In this document: positions 8,690-14,199 of the stretch, piece after piece
Layout: the number at the start of each line of letters is the position of its first letter
Position numbering within the stretch: position 1 is the stretch's first letter
Origin: a virus
Length of the DNA stretch: 26,114 nt
Direction: 5' to 3' (one strand)
IMG/VR virus record: IMGVR_UViG_3300017719_000168
Location: 1-26,114 of that record
Made by a program: the position numbers and the translations under genes
The notes under the pieces: model-generated
The model's database searches: none
What the model was told of the DNA's origin: nothing
What the model saw: only the letters and a program-made list of their open reading frames with translations

Positions 8690-8697
8690 TATTTATA
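8690..8697 (-). promoter_or_regulatory. T4-type late promoter (distal of tandem pair)
   Basis: A second exact TATAAATA within a perfect 12-bp palindrome GTTATAAATAAC (8688-8699). The 12-bp spacing between the copies places them about one helical turn apart, suggesting strong late expression of the solute-binding protein. Confidence 0.7.
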
Positions 8698-8704
8698 ACG
8701 TAAG

Positions 8705-9133
8705 TTATTCTATAATCTTCTTTTGAACTTCTATTTTACCATTTGATAGGGTAATTAATGTATGTGAGTATTGTTTGATAACGTGTGTTTCGTATTGTAT
8801 CTCATCGTAACATACTCTTTTCAATTCAGAATTGCCTGTGACGAGTCCTGTGAATGCGCCAAGGATGGCATGTTCACTATCAATCATCGAACCTGCGATT
8901 GCTAGTATCATTGCTTTTCCGATTGCATCTGAATGATCTTTTACATCTTTACAAGTATATACTCTTCCTGTCTCTGTTTTCTTTTCTACATTGACATATA
9001 TCTTTTCTGTTCGTATTACTTCCCAACTATCTTTTACAGTTATCCATTGTGTATCCGCTCGTGCAGGTTCCGTCAATAGTAAAAAGATTAAACATCCAAG
9101 AACAAGTGTTACAAAGTCTTTAAATTTTTTCAT
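8705..9133 (-). CDS. Exported glycine-zipper protein (unknown)
   Basis: Start chosen at the ATG 9131-9133 (142 residues): it has AAGG upstream and forms an ATGA overlap with the preceding gene, while the ATG at 9172 adds 13 residues that spoil the signal peptide. MKKFKDFVTLVLGCLIFLLL with TEPARA after it is a clear Sec signal peptide with cleavage after ARA. The mature protein has two cysteines (VYTCKD, KRVCYD) flanking a glycine-zipper-like segment (IGKAMILAIAGSMID, ILGAFTGLVTGN), a pattern seen in outer-membrane-associated or membrane-inserting small proteins. It is probably an envelope protein made during infection, with a superinfection or lysis role possible. Unidentified. Confidence 0.75.
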   Translation of the reverse strand: MKKFKDFVTLVLGCLIFLLLTEPARADTQWITVKDSWEVIRTEKIYVNVEKKTETGRVYTCKDVKDHSDAIGKAMILAIAGSMIDSEHAILGAFTGLVTGNSELKRVCYDEIQYETHVIKQYSHTLITLSNGKIEVQKKIIE

Positions 9134-9333
9134 ATCATTTCCCTTGCATTTGATTCTTTGATTTTCTTCCATTCCGCCTTTGCGATGTCCGACCCAAAGT
9201 TTCCGTATTTCTTATGAACCTTTTTTAGTATATCTAATTTAGTCGGTAAATCCCAAAGTTTAGTTTTGTTCTTTACACTTTTACTTATAAGATCATTCAT
9301 ATAAGTTTTGACTTCTATTACAAAGTTATCCAT
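9130..9333 (-). CDS. Small basic protein, unknown
   Basis: A 67-residue, lysine-rich, helical-looking protein (SKSVKNKTKLWDLPTK, KKVHKKYGNFGSDIAKAEWKK). Two ATGs are possible, 9339 and 9333. GAGG lies 3 nt before the first and 9 nt before the second, so I prefer 9333. It overlaps the 52-residue gene upstream and shares ATGA with the exported protein downstream, giving a three-gene translationally coupled set behind the promoters at 9511-9620. No family recognised; a nucleic-acid-binding role would suit its charge but is not shown. Confidence 0.65.
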   Translation of the reverse strand: MDNFVIEVKTYMNDLISKSVKNKTKLWDLPTKLDILKKVHKKYGNFGSDIAKAEWKKIKESNAREMI

Positions 9334-9484
9334 GAACATATACTCCTCTCACGATTGGTTTATTTTTTAACTCTTGCATTACATCAAACAACGATCTTCT
9401 TGCATTGTAATCAGAATACAATAGTTTCTTCGCAGTAACAATACGAGACTCTAGTCTTCTTAATCGTACTGCGTTCTTTTTCAT
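9326..9484 (-). CDS. 52-residue basic peptide, unknown
   Basis: The ORF runs from ATG 9482-9484 to TAA 9326-9328 and begins MKKNAVRLRRLESRIVTAKK. It is arginine/lysine-rich with a predicted N-terminal amphipathic helix. It lies 20 nt downstream of the predicted start of the TTGACA-17-TACTAT promoter and overlaps the start of the next gene, which supports it as the first gene of that operon. I see no good ribosome binding site. Function unknown. Confidence 0.55.
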   Translation of the reverse strand: MKKNAVRLRRLESRIVTAKKLLYSDYNARRSLFDVMQELKNKPIVRGVYVHG

Positions 9485-9510
9485 AGTATAGTTTTTTATC
9501 ATATAAGAAT

Positions 9511-9539
9511 ATAGTAACAGAAAACCGCCCCCTTGTCAA
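9511..9539 (-). promoter_or_regulatory. Sigma70-type promoter upstream of the 52-residue gene
   Basis: TTGACA (9534-9539), a 17-nt G-rich spacer and TACTAT (9511-9516) on the minus strand. The predicted start is near 9504, about 20 nt before the ATG at 9484. Confidence 0.65.
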
Positions 9540-9591
9540 TAGAGAAAAACGCTAGGAATTGCAACGCTTTTTTCGGGGCTAGGAAAGAACA

Positions 9592-9620
9592 AAGATAGAA
9601 CATCTGTAAATTGTTGTCAA
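9592..9620 (-). promoter_or_regulatory. Second, upstream sigma70-type promoter in tandem
   Basis: TTGACA (9615-9620), 17 nt, TATCTT (9592-9597) on the minus strand, 81 bp upstream of the promoter at 9511-9539. Its -35 box is part of one copy of the AAATTRTTGWC repeat, so plus- and minus-strand promoters here may be controlled together. Confidence 0.5.
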
Positions 9621-9673
9621 GGATTCTACACAAATTATTGACTCGATTTACAAAATACCTGTAAATTATTGAC
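9608..9673. repeat. Three copies of AAATTRTTGWC in a divergent promoter region
   Basis: Direct copies lie at 9608-9618 (AAATTGTTGTC), 9632-9642 (AAATTATTGAC) and 9663-9673 (AAATTATTGAC). The first and third share a longer CTGTAAATT prefix. They overlap -35 boxes on both strands. They could be repressor or activator sites, or duplicated promoter modules. Confidence 0.55.
9639..9667 (+). promoter_or_regulatory. Possible plus-strand sigma70-type promoter
   Basis: TTGACT (9639-9644), 17 nt, TAAATT (9662-9667). It points at the 41-codon ORF starting at 9696. The -10 box is weak. A TATTATAAG element at 9680-9688 is an alternative -10 that would make that ORF leaderless. Confidence 0.4.
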
Positions 9674-9695
9674 AACATATATTATAAGTAATTGT

Positions 9696-9821
9696 ATGGA
9701 CGAACAAGAAAAACAATATCTGCAAGAGAAACATAATCGAGGTGTTATCATTAATGACGATAACGAAGATTGGGGTGGGTGTCCATATACATACGAAGAA
9801 AAATCACAAGAAACAAAGTAA
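9696..9821 (+). CDS. Possible 41-residue acidic peptide on the plus strand
   Basis: The ORF starts ATG at 9696, encodes MDEQEKQYLQEKHNRG and an acidic stretch (NDDNEDWGGCPY), and stops at TAA 9819-9821, 9 nt before the tRNA 3' end on the other strand. It follows a possible plus-strand promoter, but I see no Shine-Dalgarno sequence. Nearly all other genes are on the minus strand, so this is either a real small divergent gene or chance. Confidence 0.4.
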   Translation: MDEQEKQYLQEKHNRGVIINDDNEDWGGCPYTYEEKSQETK

Positions 9822-9830
9822 AGAAACGAA

Positions 9831-9907
9831 TGGCGTTCCCTGTAGGAGTCGAACCTACGACCTACTGCTTAGAAGGCAGTTGCTCTATCCAGCTGAGCTA
9901 AGGGAAC
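9831..9907 (-). tRNA. tRNA-Arg (anticodon UCU)
   Basis: The 77-nt minus-strand cloverleaf has acceptor GTTCCC pairing with GGGAAC, D-arm TTAGCTCAGCTGGATAGAGC, anticodon loop CTTCTAA with TCT at 9871-9873, T-arm GTAGGTTCGACTCCTAC, discriminator G and an encoded CCA at 9831-9833. It decodes AGA, the arginine codon used most often in the AT-rich genes here, which fits a role in supporting phage translation. A consensus promoter lies 28 bp upstream. Confidence 0.96.
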
Positions 9908-9934
9908 ATAAACACCATTTCGATTTGATAATGT

Positions 9935-9963
9935 ATTATAACGTGATTGCATTACTAAGTCAA
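9935..9963 (-). promoter_or_regulatory. Sigma70-type promoter of tRNA-Arg
   Basis: TTGACT (9958-9963), 17 nt, TATAAT (9935-9940) on the minus strand. The predicted start near 9928 gives a leader of about 20 nt before the tRNA 5' end. It shares the block CCCTTGACTTAG with the promoter at 19085-19113. Confidence 0.8.
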
Positions 9964-9989
9964 GGGTAAAATACTTTCCCAATTTTTTC

Positions 9990-10314
9990 AGAGAGTTAAT
10001 GTGTTGTACTATCGCTCAGTTTTAGGGGGGTAGGGTGTCTAGGATAATAATCGATTCGGTGTGTTGAATATATTTAAAGGTCTACTGTACTTTATAGATT
10101 ACCCACCACCACCTCAGATATAAGGCCGTAGTACAATTACTGCGTACACGGTGATAAGCACTCTACGACACACTTCGAAACTTCCACCCCACACCTCCAT
10201 TGAGGAACTTTCACCAGAACGGTTCTGTGGGCCACAACATCCTTAATTCAAAGCGGCCGTAGAGAACAAGAAAGGAATCACTCTAAGCAATCGCTGATGC
10301 TTTCCTTATCTTGT
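9990..10314 (-). ncRNA. Candidate structured non-coding RNA, about 300 nt
   Basis: A TTGACA-17-TATAGT promoter at 10321-10349 predicts a start near 10314, exactly the base of a 12-bp hairpin (ACAAGATAAGGAA at 10302-10314 pairs with 10266-10277, one bulge) whose loop holds a further 5-bp AAGCA/TGCTT stem. More stems follow: 10253-10258 with 10230-10235 (closed by a G-U pair only on the minus-strand RNA), CAGAA/TTCTG at 10215-10227, CCTC/GAGG at 10194-10205, and an 8-bp stem 10126-10134 with 10144-10151. The stretch is richer in G and C than the flanking genes and has no convincing ORF. The 3' end is uncertain; I see no clear intrinsic terminator before the tRNA promoter. I cannot match it to a known RNA family such as 6S, tmRNA or RNase P. 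Confidence 0.6.
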
Positions 10315-10433
10315 CTTTGTACTATATCAGAGTTATTCGCCTTTGTCAAGGCCTTTTTATTCTTTTCTTTACGCTCTTCTTCTTTCCGAATGCGTTCTAA
10401 TTCTTTATAATAGTTGGGATGATGCCATGTCAT
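10278..10433 (-). CDS. 51-residue charged peptide, unknown
   Basis: The ORF runs from ATG 10431-10433 to TGA 10278-10280. It begins MTWHHPNYYKELERIRKEEE and continues as a Lys/Glu-rich helix. A perfect TTGACA-17-TATAAT promoter lies 72 bp upstream, predicting a 65-nt leader. No strong ribosome binding site is visible. The second half of the gene contains the promoter and the first hairpin of the candidate RNA, so coding and RNA functions overlap. Function unknown. Confidence 0.5.
   Translation of the reverse strand: MTWHHPNYYKELERIRKEEERKEKNKKALTKANNSDIVQRQDKESISDCLE
10321..10349 (-). promoter_or_regulatory. Sigma70-type promoter of the candidate structured RNA
   Basis: TTGACA (10344-10349), a 17-nt spacer ending in TGA, and TATAGT (10321-10326) on the minus strand, within the 51-codon ORF. 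The predicted start coincides with the base of the 12-bp hairpin. Confidence 0.75.
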
Positions 10434-10504
10434 AATGCTGTATATATGTGCTGAGTACTCTAAGACCCATATATTATACTATTATTCTTATGACTCACAG
10501 AGTG

Positions 10505-10533
10505 ATTATACAGGTTTATACAAAACTTGTCAA
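10505..10533 (-). promoter_or_regulatory. Perfect-consensus sigma70 promoter
   Basis: TTGACA (10528-10533), 17 nt, TATAAT (10505-10510) on the minus strand, preceded by AACCC like the other early promoters here. It should be very strong. It drives the 51-codon ORF and possibly reads through to the structured RNA and the tRNA. Confidence 0.85.
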
Positions 10534-10545
10534 GGGTTAATTTGG

Positions 10546-10782
10546 TTATATACGAAAAAAGTTTCCATCTTGGACCTGTTCCATCCGTGACCTAGCATAC
10601 GCTGCAGTCGGTGTGCTATGCTTATAGTGTTGCTGATGCGTATGCCGGCCGGCGCCTGCTGTGTGTTCGCTGTGTGCGTCTCTGATATAAATCTCGTCTG
10701 TTCTTAGAAAAATTGCCGATAGGCTGCAGGATTTAACCCAATCAACCTAATGTTTTATTTAACCTTTTCCGATTTCTTCCGA
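10546..10782. other. GC-rich region with alternative hairpins and a start-less open frame
   Basis: No gene with a start codon fits this 240-bp stretch. GCATACGC (10595-10602) is perfectly complementary to GCGTATGC (10638-10645), and its overlapping AGCATA (10594-10599) also pairs with TATGCT (10617-10622), so two hairpins exclude each other. CCGGCCGG and GGCGCC follow at 10645-10656. On the minus strand a frame of 66 codons (10546-10746) is open between stops but lacks ATG, GTG or TTG near its beginning; its only Met is codon 55. It is rich in His, Ala and Arg, unlike the neighbours. It may be a structured RNA, a decayed gene, or both. Confidence 0.45.
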
Positions 10783-10938
10783 TTAGTGCTCGTAGTGTGG
10801 GATTCCGTCTTCTTTACTTACATCTGTACATATACACTCCTCACATACACATAATCCACCCGTATCTAGTGTATCTGTTGGAACGTGTAATTCCTTATTA
10901 CAGTGACAATCACAATGACATTGCGTACATTTACTCAT
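10783..10938 (-). CDS. 51-residue cysteine-rich (zinc-binding-like) protein
   Basis: The ORF runs from ATG 10936-10938 to TAA 10783-10785. The start shares TAATG with the stop of the upstream gene, a typical coupled arrangement in this genome. The product has nine cysteines and two histidines in two knots, MSKCTQCHCDCHCNK and GLCVCEECICTD, followed by an acidic tail. The density of CxC and CxxC pairs fits a small metal-binding protein, perhaps a Zn finger that binds nucleic acid or a host protein. No specific family recognised. Confidence 0.7.
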   Translation of the reverse strand: MSKCTQCHCDCHCNKELHVPTDTLDTGGLCVCEECICTDVSKEDGIPHYEH

Positions 10939-11156
10939 TACGTCTCCATTTTCTCTGATTGACTACAAAGAAACTTTACATACATGTGATATTCGTTGAC
11001 TTCTTCTGGGCCAATGTCTTCTAGTTTCTGATATGCTTGTACATTGCCTGCTTGCATACACTCGTAATAACTATCGAATTCTACTGGCCAATTAAATGGT
11101 GTTAGACATTCTCCAGCTACTCCACTGCATAGTATTAGTGTTAATAGTACTTTCAT
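10938..11156 (-). CDS. Secreted cysteine-containing mini-protein (unknown)
   Basis: A 72-residue protein with N-terminal MKVLLTLILCSGVAGEC, a short signal peptide probably cleaved near AGE. The mature part has an aromatic/acidic section (FNWPVEFDSYYEC) and ends with YVKFLCSQSEK. The CSG-x-C, central C and terminal C spacing parallels the 63-residue protein at 5275-5466 beside the spike genes, suggesting a small exported family within the phage. It follows ThyX by 14 nt. Confidence 0.72.
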   Translation of the reverse strand: MKVLLTLILCSGVAGECLTPFNWPVEFDSYYECMQAGNVQAYQKLEDIGPEEVNEYHMYVKFLCSQSEKMET

Positions 11157-11170
11157 ACTACTATTTAGTG

Positions 11171-11833
11171 TTATGTAATTAAATCTGTTACAATGCTTCT
11201 ACACTCTGTGGCAATTTGTCTGTGTTCTTTTTGCGTATCTGCGTTGCATCTTATTTCAAAGTAATGTAACCATGATCTTAATGTTCCATTCATATACATT
11301 CTCGACATTGTTAATCCCTCTGGTAATACCACTCTTGCTTGTTCCTTTGCGATATTATGTTCTATTGCCCAATTGTACGCTTCTCTTGCAGCATTGATCA
11401 CCGATGCTTGTTTACGTTGCCAATCTGTGATAAGGTCCAAATAGCCCGAGTTTTCAGCCGTACTTGGATCAGATTCTATCTCTATACTGTTTTGACGGTT
11501 GGTCTTGTCCTGTAGGCGACACTCTCTATTAACAAACATAGTATCAAGGTCTTTAGGATTAGCATATCTTTGTGAGAACTCTTGAAATGTAAATGATCTA
11601 TGTCTTAGTATCTGTCTTGCAATATCTCTTGTTGTATTGATCTCTAGACAGATATTGACCATTTCAAAAGGACTCCAATGTTTATGTTCCTTGAGATAGT
11701 TTAATAGTTTTTGCGCTGTTGATTTGTTATTTTGATTTGATGGGTTCGATACTCTAGCGCAATGTGCGACAATCTCTTGTAAAGTGTCATCTGTTCCGTT
11801 AGATGTATAGGATATTAGTTTTACATGACTCAT
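11171..11833 (-). CDS. thyX: FAD-dependent thymidylate synthase ThyX
   Basis: ThyX makes dTMP from dUMP using methylene-tetrahydrofolate, FAD and NADPH, supplying thymidine for an AT-rich phage genome. The signature RHR-x7-S is present as Arg77-His78-Arg79 and Ser87, continuing SQRY, and ARVVLPEGLTMSRMYMNGTLRSW is the usual C-terminal substrate region. I start at ATG 11831-11833 (220 residues), which has AAAGG upstream and an ATGA overlap with the preceding gene; the longer frame from 11872 would overlap that gene by 43 nt. The length is normal for the family. Confidence 0.96.
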   Translation of the reverse strand: MSHVKLISYTSNGTDDTLQEIVAHCARVSNPSNQNNKSTAQKLLNYLKEHKHWSPFEMVNICLEINTTRDIARQILRHRSFTFQEFSQRYANPKDLDTMFVNRECRLQDKTNRQNSIEIESDPSTAENSGYLDLITDWQRKQASVINAAREAYNWAIEHNIAKEQARVVLPEGLTMSRMYMNGTLRSWLHYFEIRCNADTQKEHRQIATECRSIVTDLIT

Positions 11834-12534
11834 AGTTTTACCTTTTCTAATTCTTTTGCGTATGATTTCCAATTACTCAAGGGTTTTACTTTTAGAAACG
11901 TGATTAGTTTCTGATACTCCTCTTCATCCTCATCTGCAAGATTGTTGATCTCTACTACATGATTATGTTCGTGTTTAGGATACTGATTATGTATATAACT
12001 CTTTTGGCAACTATATCGCAATGCTTCTTCCGATAGTACGTTGTGTTTAGAGTAAACTGTCTTTCTCTTAACATATGTCTCAAATAATTCCGATAATGGA
12101 TTGAGTTTAACAAATATGATGCTCATGTTTGTTTGTCTTACTGCGTCATAGTATTTTGTAGTATTTTCCATTCCGTATTGTTCTGGGTCATATAATAGAC
12201 TATGTGACTTGTTCTTATGATAGTTTACATATTCATAATTCGTACTATTTTCATTTTCCGTAATTGCTGGTTTTAATACCTGTCGCAAACCTGACGTATT
12301 CATTTGAGAATATAAGTCTTCTACAGTGCTTGTTTTCTTTACATCTAGAAACATAAATTTGTTATGTCGTCTTTCTTTAACACTGCTTGTAACACCAAAG
12401 ACTGGCATGTTATCAACGTCTAGTCTAGTAACCACATCAAGTTTTTCAAATCCCTCATGCTCTGCTATGAGGTATCTTAACCAATCTCCAAATTCACATG
12501 GAAAATATGATACTAATACATTATTCATTTGCAT
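11830..12534 (-). CDS. Unidentified 234-residue protein, sulfotransferase-like end
   Basis: No confident family. It is soluble, begins MQMNNVLVSYFPCEFGDWL (an alternative ATG is at 12528), has a predicted strand IIFVKLNPLSELFETYV followed by YSCQKSYIHNQYP, and ends INNLADEDEEEYQKLITFL then NWKSYAKEL. That end resembles the C-terminus of the 256-residue protein at 6933-7703. The order of elements recalls phage sulfotransferase-like P-loop proteins, but I do not see an intact PAPS-binding loop, so this is a weak suggestion. It overlaps the preceding SGNH gene by 14 nt and ThyX by 4 nt. Confidence 0.7.
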   Translation of the reverse strand: MQMNNVLVSYFPCEFGDWLRYLIAEHEGFEKLDVVTRLDVDNMPVFGVTSSVKERRHNKFMFLDVKKTSTVEDLYSQMNTSGLRQVLKPAITENENSTNYEYVNYHKNKSHSLLYDPEQYGMENTTKYYDAVRQTNMSIIFVKLNPLSELFETYVKRKTVYSKHNVLSEEALRYSCQKSYIHNQYPKHEHNHVVEINNLADEDEEEYQKLITFLKVKPLSNWKSYAKELEKVKL

Positions 12535-13234
12535 ACTCTAACATTTTATTTGCTATAAATTTTTGACTAACTTCATTTGGGTGATTATCTACATCACTAG
12601 TTATATAACCATCTTTACCATATTCTTTTGTAAGCAACTCTGCCATACTAAATCCTTTATATGCTTCATTACCAAGTGGGTGTTGTGTTATAAGACTTGG
12701 TGGCCAAATACAAGTATCCGTTCCTTGACAAGAAATATATTGTATATTTAATTTTTCACATATGACTTTTAAAGCATATATGTAATTTATGTTCGTGTTT
12801 GTGTATTGTTTCATAGTAGGAATTGATGCTGAGTTATTTTGTATAGGAAAGTTTTTACTAAAACTATCATCATACCATTTTTCAATTAATGTATTCTCAA
12901 CATCTTGATATGTTTTAACATCACGACCCCACCTATAAAGACCTTCCCATGTATTGATACTTACATATTCTCTATTACTATTCACTAAAAAATCTTGTCT
13001 TGTCCATTGAGACCACATAACAAATACATGACTCACATCATTATTCATTATTGCTTCTAGTGTTCTATGATATATTGCATGGTTACCATATCCACTTCTA
13101 GCAGTATTAATAACTTCACAATGCAGTTTTTCACCTACAATCTCTGGCCACATCTTAAAATCAAGTGGTTCAGGCATTGCATATTTTGGTTGATTTTTAT
13201 CTGAAAAAGAATCTCCACCAACAATTATTTTCAT
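12521..13234 (-). CDS. SGNH/GDSL-hydrolase-like protein (paralogue 1)
   Basis: The 237 residues have the SGNH block pattern: KIIVGGDSFSD with the nucleophile candidate Ser9, NTARSGYGNHAIYHR for the oxyanion-hole Gly/Asn, SHVFVMWSQWTR as a conserved strand, and VDNHPNEVSQKFIANK with the Asp-x-His pair near the C-terminus. It shares all these blocks plus a QHPL motif with the protein at 15329-15940. SGNH enzymes are esterases or acetyl hydrolases, often acting on polysaccharides. No signal peptide, so it acts in the cytoplasm or on a phage component. ATGA overlap with the upstream nuclease gene. Confidence 0.78.
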   Translation of the reverse strand: MKIIVGGDSFSDKNQPKYAMPEPLDFKMWPEIVGEKLHCEVINTARSGYGNHAIYHRTLEAIMNNDVSHVFVMWSQWTRQDFLVNSNREYVSINTWEGLYRWGRDVKTYQDVENTLIEKWYDDSFSKNFPIQNNSASIPTMKQYTNTNINYIYALKVICEKLNIQYISCQGTDTCIWPPSLITQHPLGNEAYKGFSMAELLTKEYGKDGYITSDVDNHPNEVSQKFIANKMLEYANE

Positions 13235-13677
13235 AACTGTTTCCTTACATATGATAATACTTTGATTGCTATATCTTCATTGTCTTGTAGATTACCCATG
13301 ATTGAATTACATGGTTGACATATGATTCCTCTAAATTTCCCTGTCTTATGATCATGGTCATAAGTCCAAACTGTTTTCTTCATTGTTCCTTGAAACAACT
13401 TATACGCATTTAAAATATCTTTTTCTGATCTCTTACAACAATCACATAGATGATTATCAGGTACTGCCCCGATTTGTTTCTTTATCAATGCAACTTGTTT
13501 AGATGATTTCTTATCACACTCTATACAGTAATTCTTATATTCTGCTTCACCGTTCTTATTGTATGATCTATGAGCAAAGAGTTTCTTATGCTTTACTTCG
13601 TTACATCTGCGACATGTTTTTGTCGGTATGTGATTGTCTGACAACTCTTCAAATAATGGATTGATATAAATGTTCAA
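13231..13677 (-). CDS. Endonuclease VII-type HNH nuclease
   Basis: The 148 residues compare with 157 for T4 gp49. Cys22/Cys25 and Cys51/Cys54 form a probable zinc ribbon. The nuclease core is TYDHDHKTGKFRGIICQPCN: DHDH at 107-110, Cys120, Cys123 and Asn124, which is the endonuclease VII signature. In T4 gp49 resolves branched DNA before packaging. Related HNH proteins are also free-standing homing endonucleases, so the housekeeping role is not certain. The gene is part of a tight operon, with overlaps and a 1-nt gap to its neighbours. Confidence 0.85.
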   Translation of the reverse strand: MNIYINPLFEELSDNHIPTKTCRRCNEVKHKKLFAHRSYNKNGEAEYKNYCIECDKKSSKQVALIKKQIGAVPDNHLCDCCKRSEKDILNAYKLFQGTMKKTVWTYDHDHKTGKFRGIICQPCNSIMGNLQDNEDIAIKVLSYVRKQL

Positions 13678-13678
13678 C

Positions 13679-13900
13679 TTACTTCCAATCTGTTCTTACT
13701 ACAAAATCTTCCTTATCTTTGTAACCTACTATATATCCACCTTTGTCATGACCAAGTTTAGTAGTGCCAGACTTTTCTACTGCGTAAGTATAACCAACAT
13801 CATCTTTATATCCTAGATATGTGCCGTTTGATTTGTTTGCCCAAAACTTTGCAACTCTTTCACTTCTATGTACTGTGTATCTCTCGTATTCTTTTTTCAT
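13679..13900 (-). CDS. Small hypothetical protein with GYKD repeats
   Basis: A 73-residue soluble protein. Two GYKD motifs (YLGYKDDVGY and IVGYKDKEDF) suggest an internally repeated beta structure, and the N-terminus MKKEYERYTVHRSERVAKF is basic. It shares an ATGA overlap with the membrane protein gene upstream and ends 1 nt before the nuclease gene. Function unknown. Confidence 0.72.
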   Translation of the reverse strand: MKKEYERYTVHRSERVAKFWANKSNGTYLGYKDDVGYTYAVEKSGTTKLGHDKGGYIVGYKDKEDFVVRTDWK

Positions 13901-14199
13901 ATTAAATATGCCTTCATTAATCCCATTGCTAATATTAATGCTAGAGCACCATTTAATAATATTAATGCTCTATCATGCCATAACATTCCTACTGTAAACC
14001 AACCAATTGTACCAAACACACTAAACCATAGATCAAACATTGGCATAGTGCCTGTTGCTCTACACGCCACTGCAGCTAGAATTAAAAATGATGATACCCA
14101 CTTAATATACCATGATGCATCATACTTAGGGGTAATCTTCTTGAATACTCTAGATGAGTTTAATGCTTTGATTTTATCGTTAAGTTTTAAGTCGTTCAT
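13897..14199 (-). CDS. Small polytopic membrane protein, unknown
   Basis: A 100-residue protein with about 30 polar residues and then three hydrophobic segments (WVSSFLILAAVACRATG, MFDLWFSVFGTIGWFTVGML, and ALILLNGALALILAMGLM). It is probably an inner-membrane protein. There is no holin-specific motif and the operon is metabolic, so a lysis role is not supported. It overlaps both neighbouring genes by 1-4 nt. Confidence 0.75.
   Translation of the reverse strand: MNDLKLNDKIKALNSSRVFKKITPKYDASWYIKWVSSFLILAAVACRATGTMPMFDLWFSVFGTIGWFTVGMLWHDRALILLNGALALILAMGLMKAYLI

Noticed and set aside
9541-9600. Terminator around the AACGCT and GCTAGGAA repeats
   Set aside because: The copies are direct, not inverted, so no stable hairpin forms next to the T run.
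9831-9907. tRNA-Arg as a prophage attachment site
   Set aside because: There is no integrase and no second copy of the tRNA 3' end, and the phage type is lytic.
9742-9969. 75-codon plus-strand frame
   Set aside because: It runs straight through the antisense strand of tRNA-Arg and a tRNA promoter; the real small frame in this place starts at 9696.
10435-10590. 51-codon plus-strand frame beginning MLYICAEYSK
   Set aside because: It is antisense to the strongest promoter in the window, has no ribosome site and looks like chance coding in AT-rich DNA.
11834-11872. Longer N-terminus for ThyX
   Set aside because: The extra residues are read out of frame through the preceding gene, and the ATG at 11833 has a good ribosome site and ATGA coupling.
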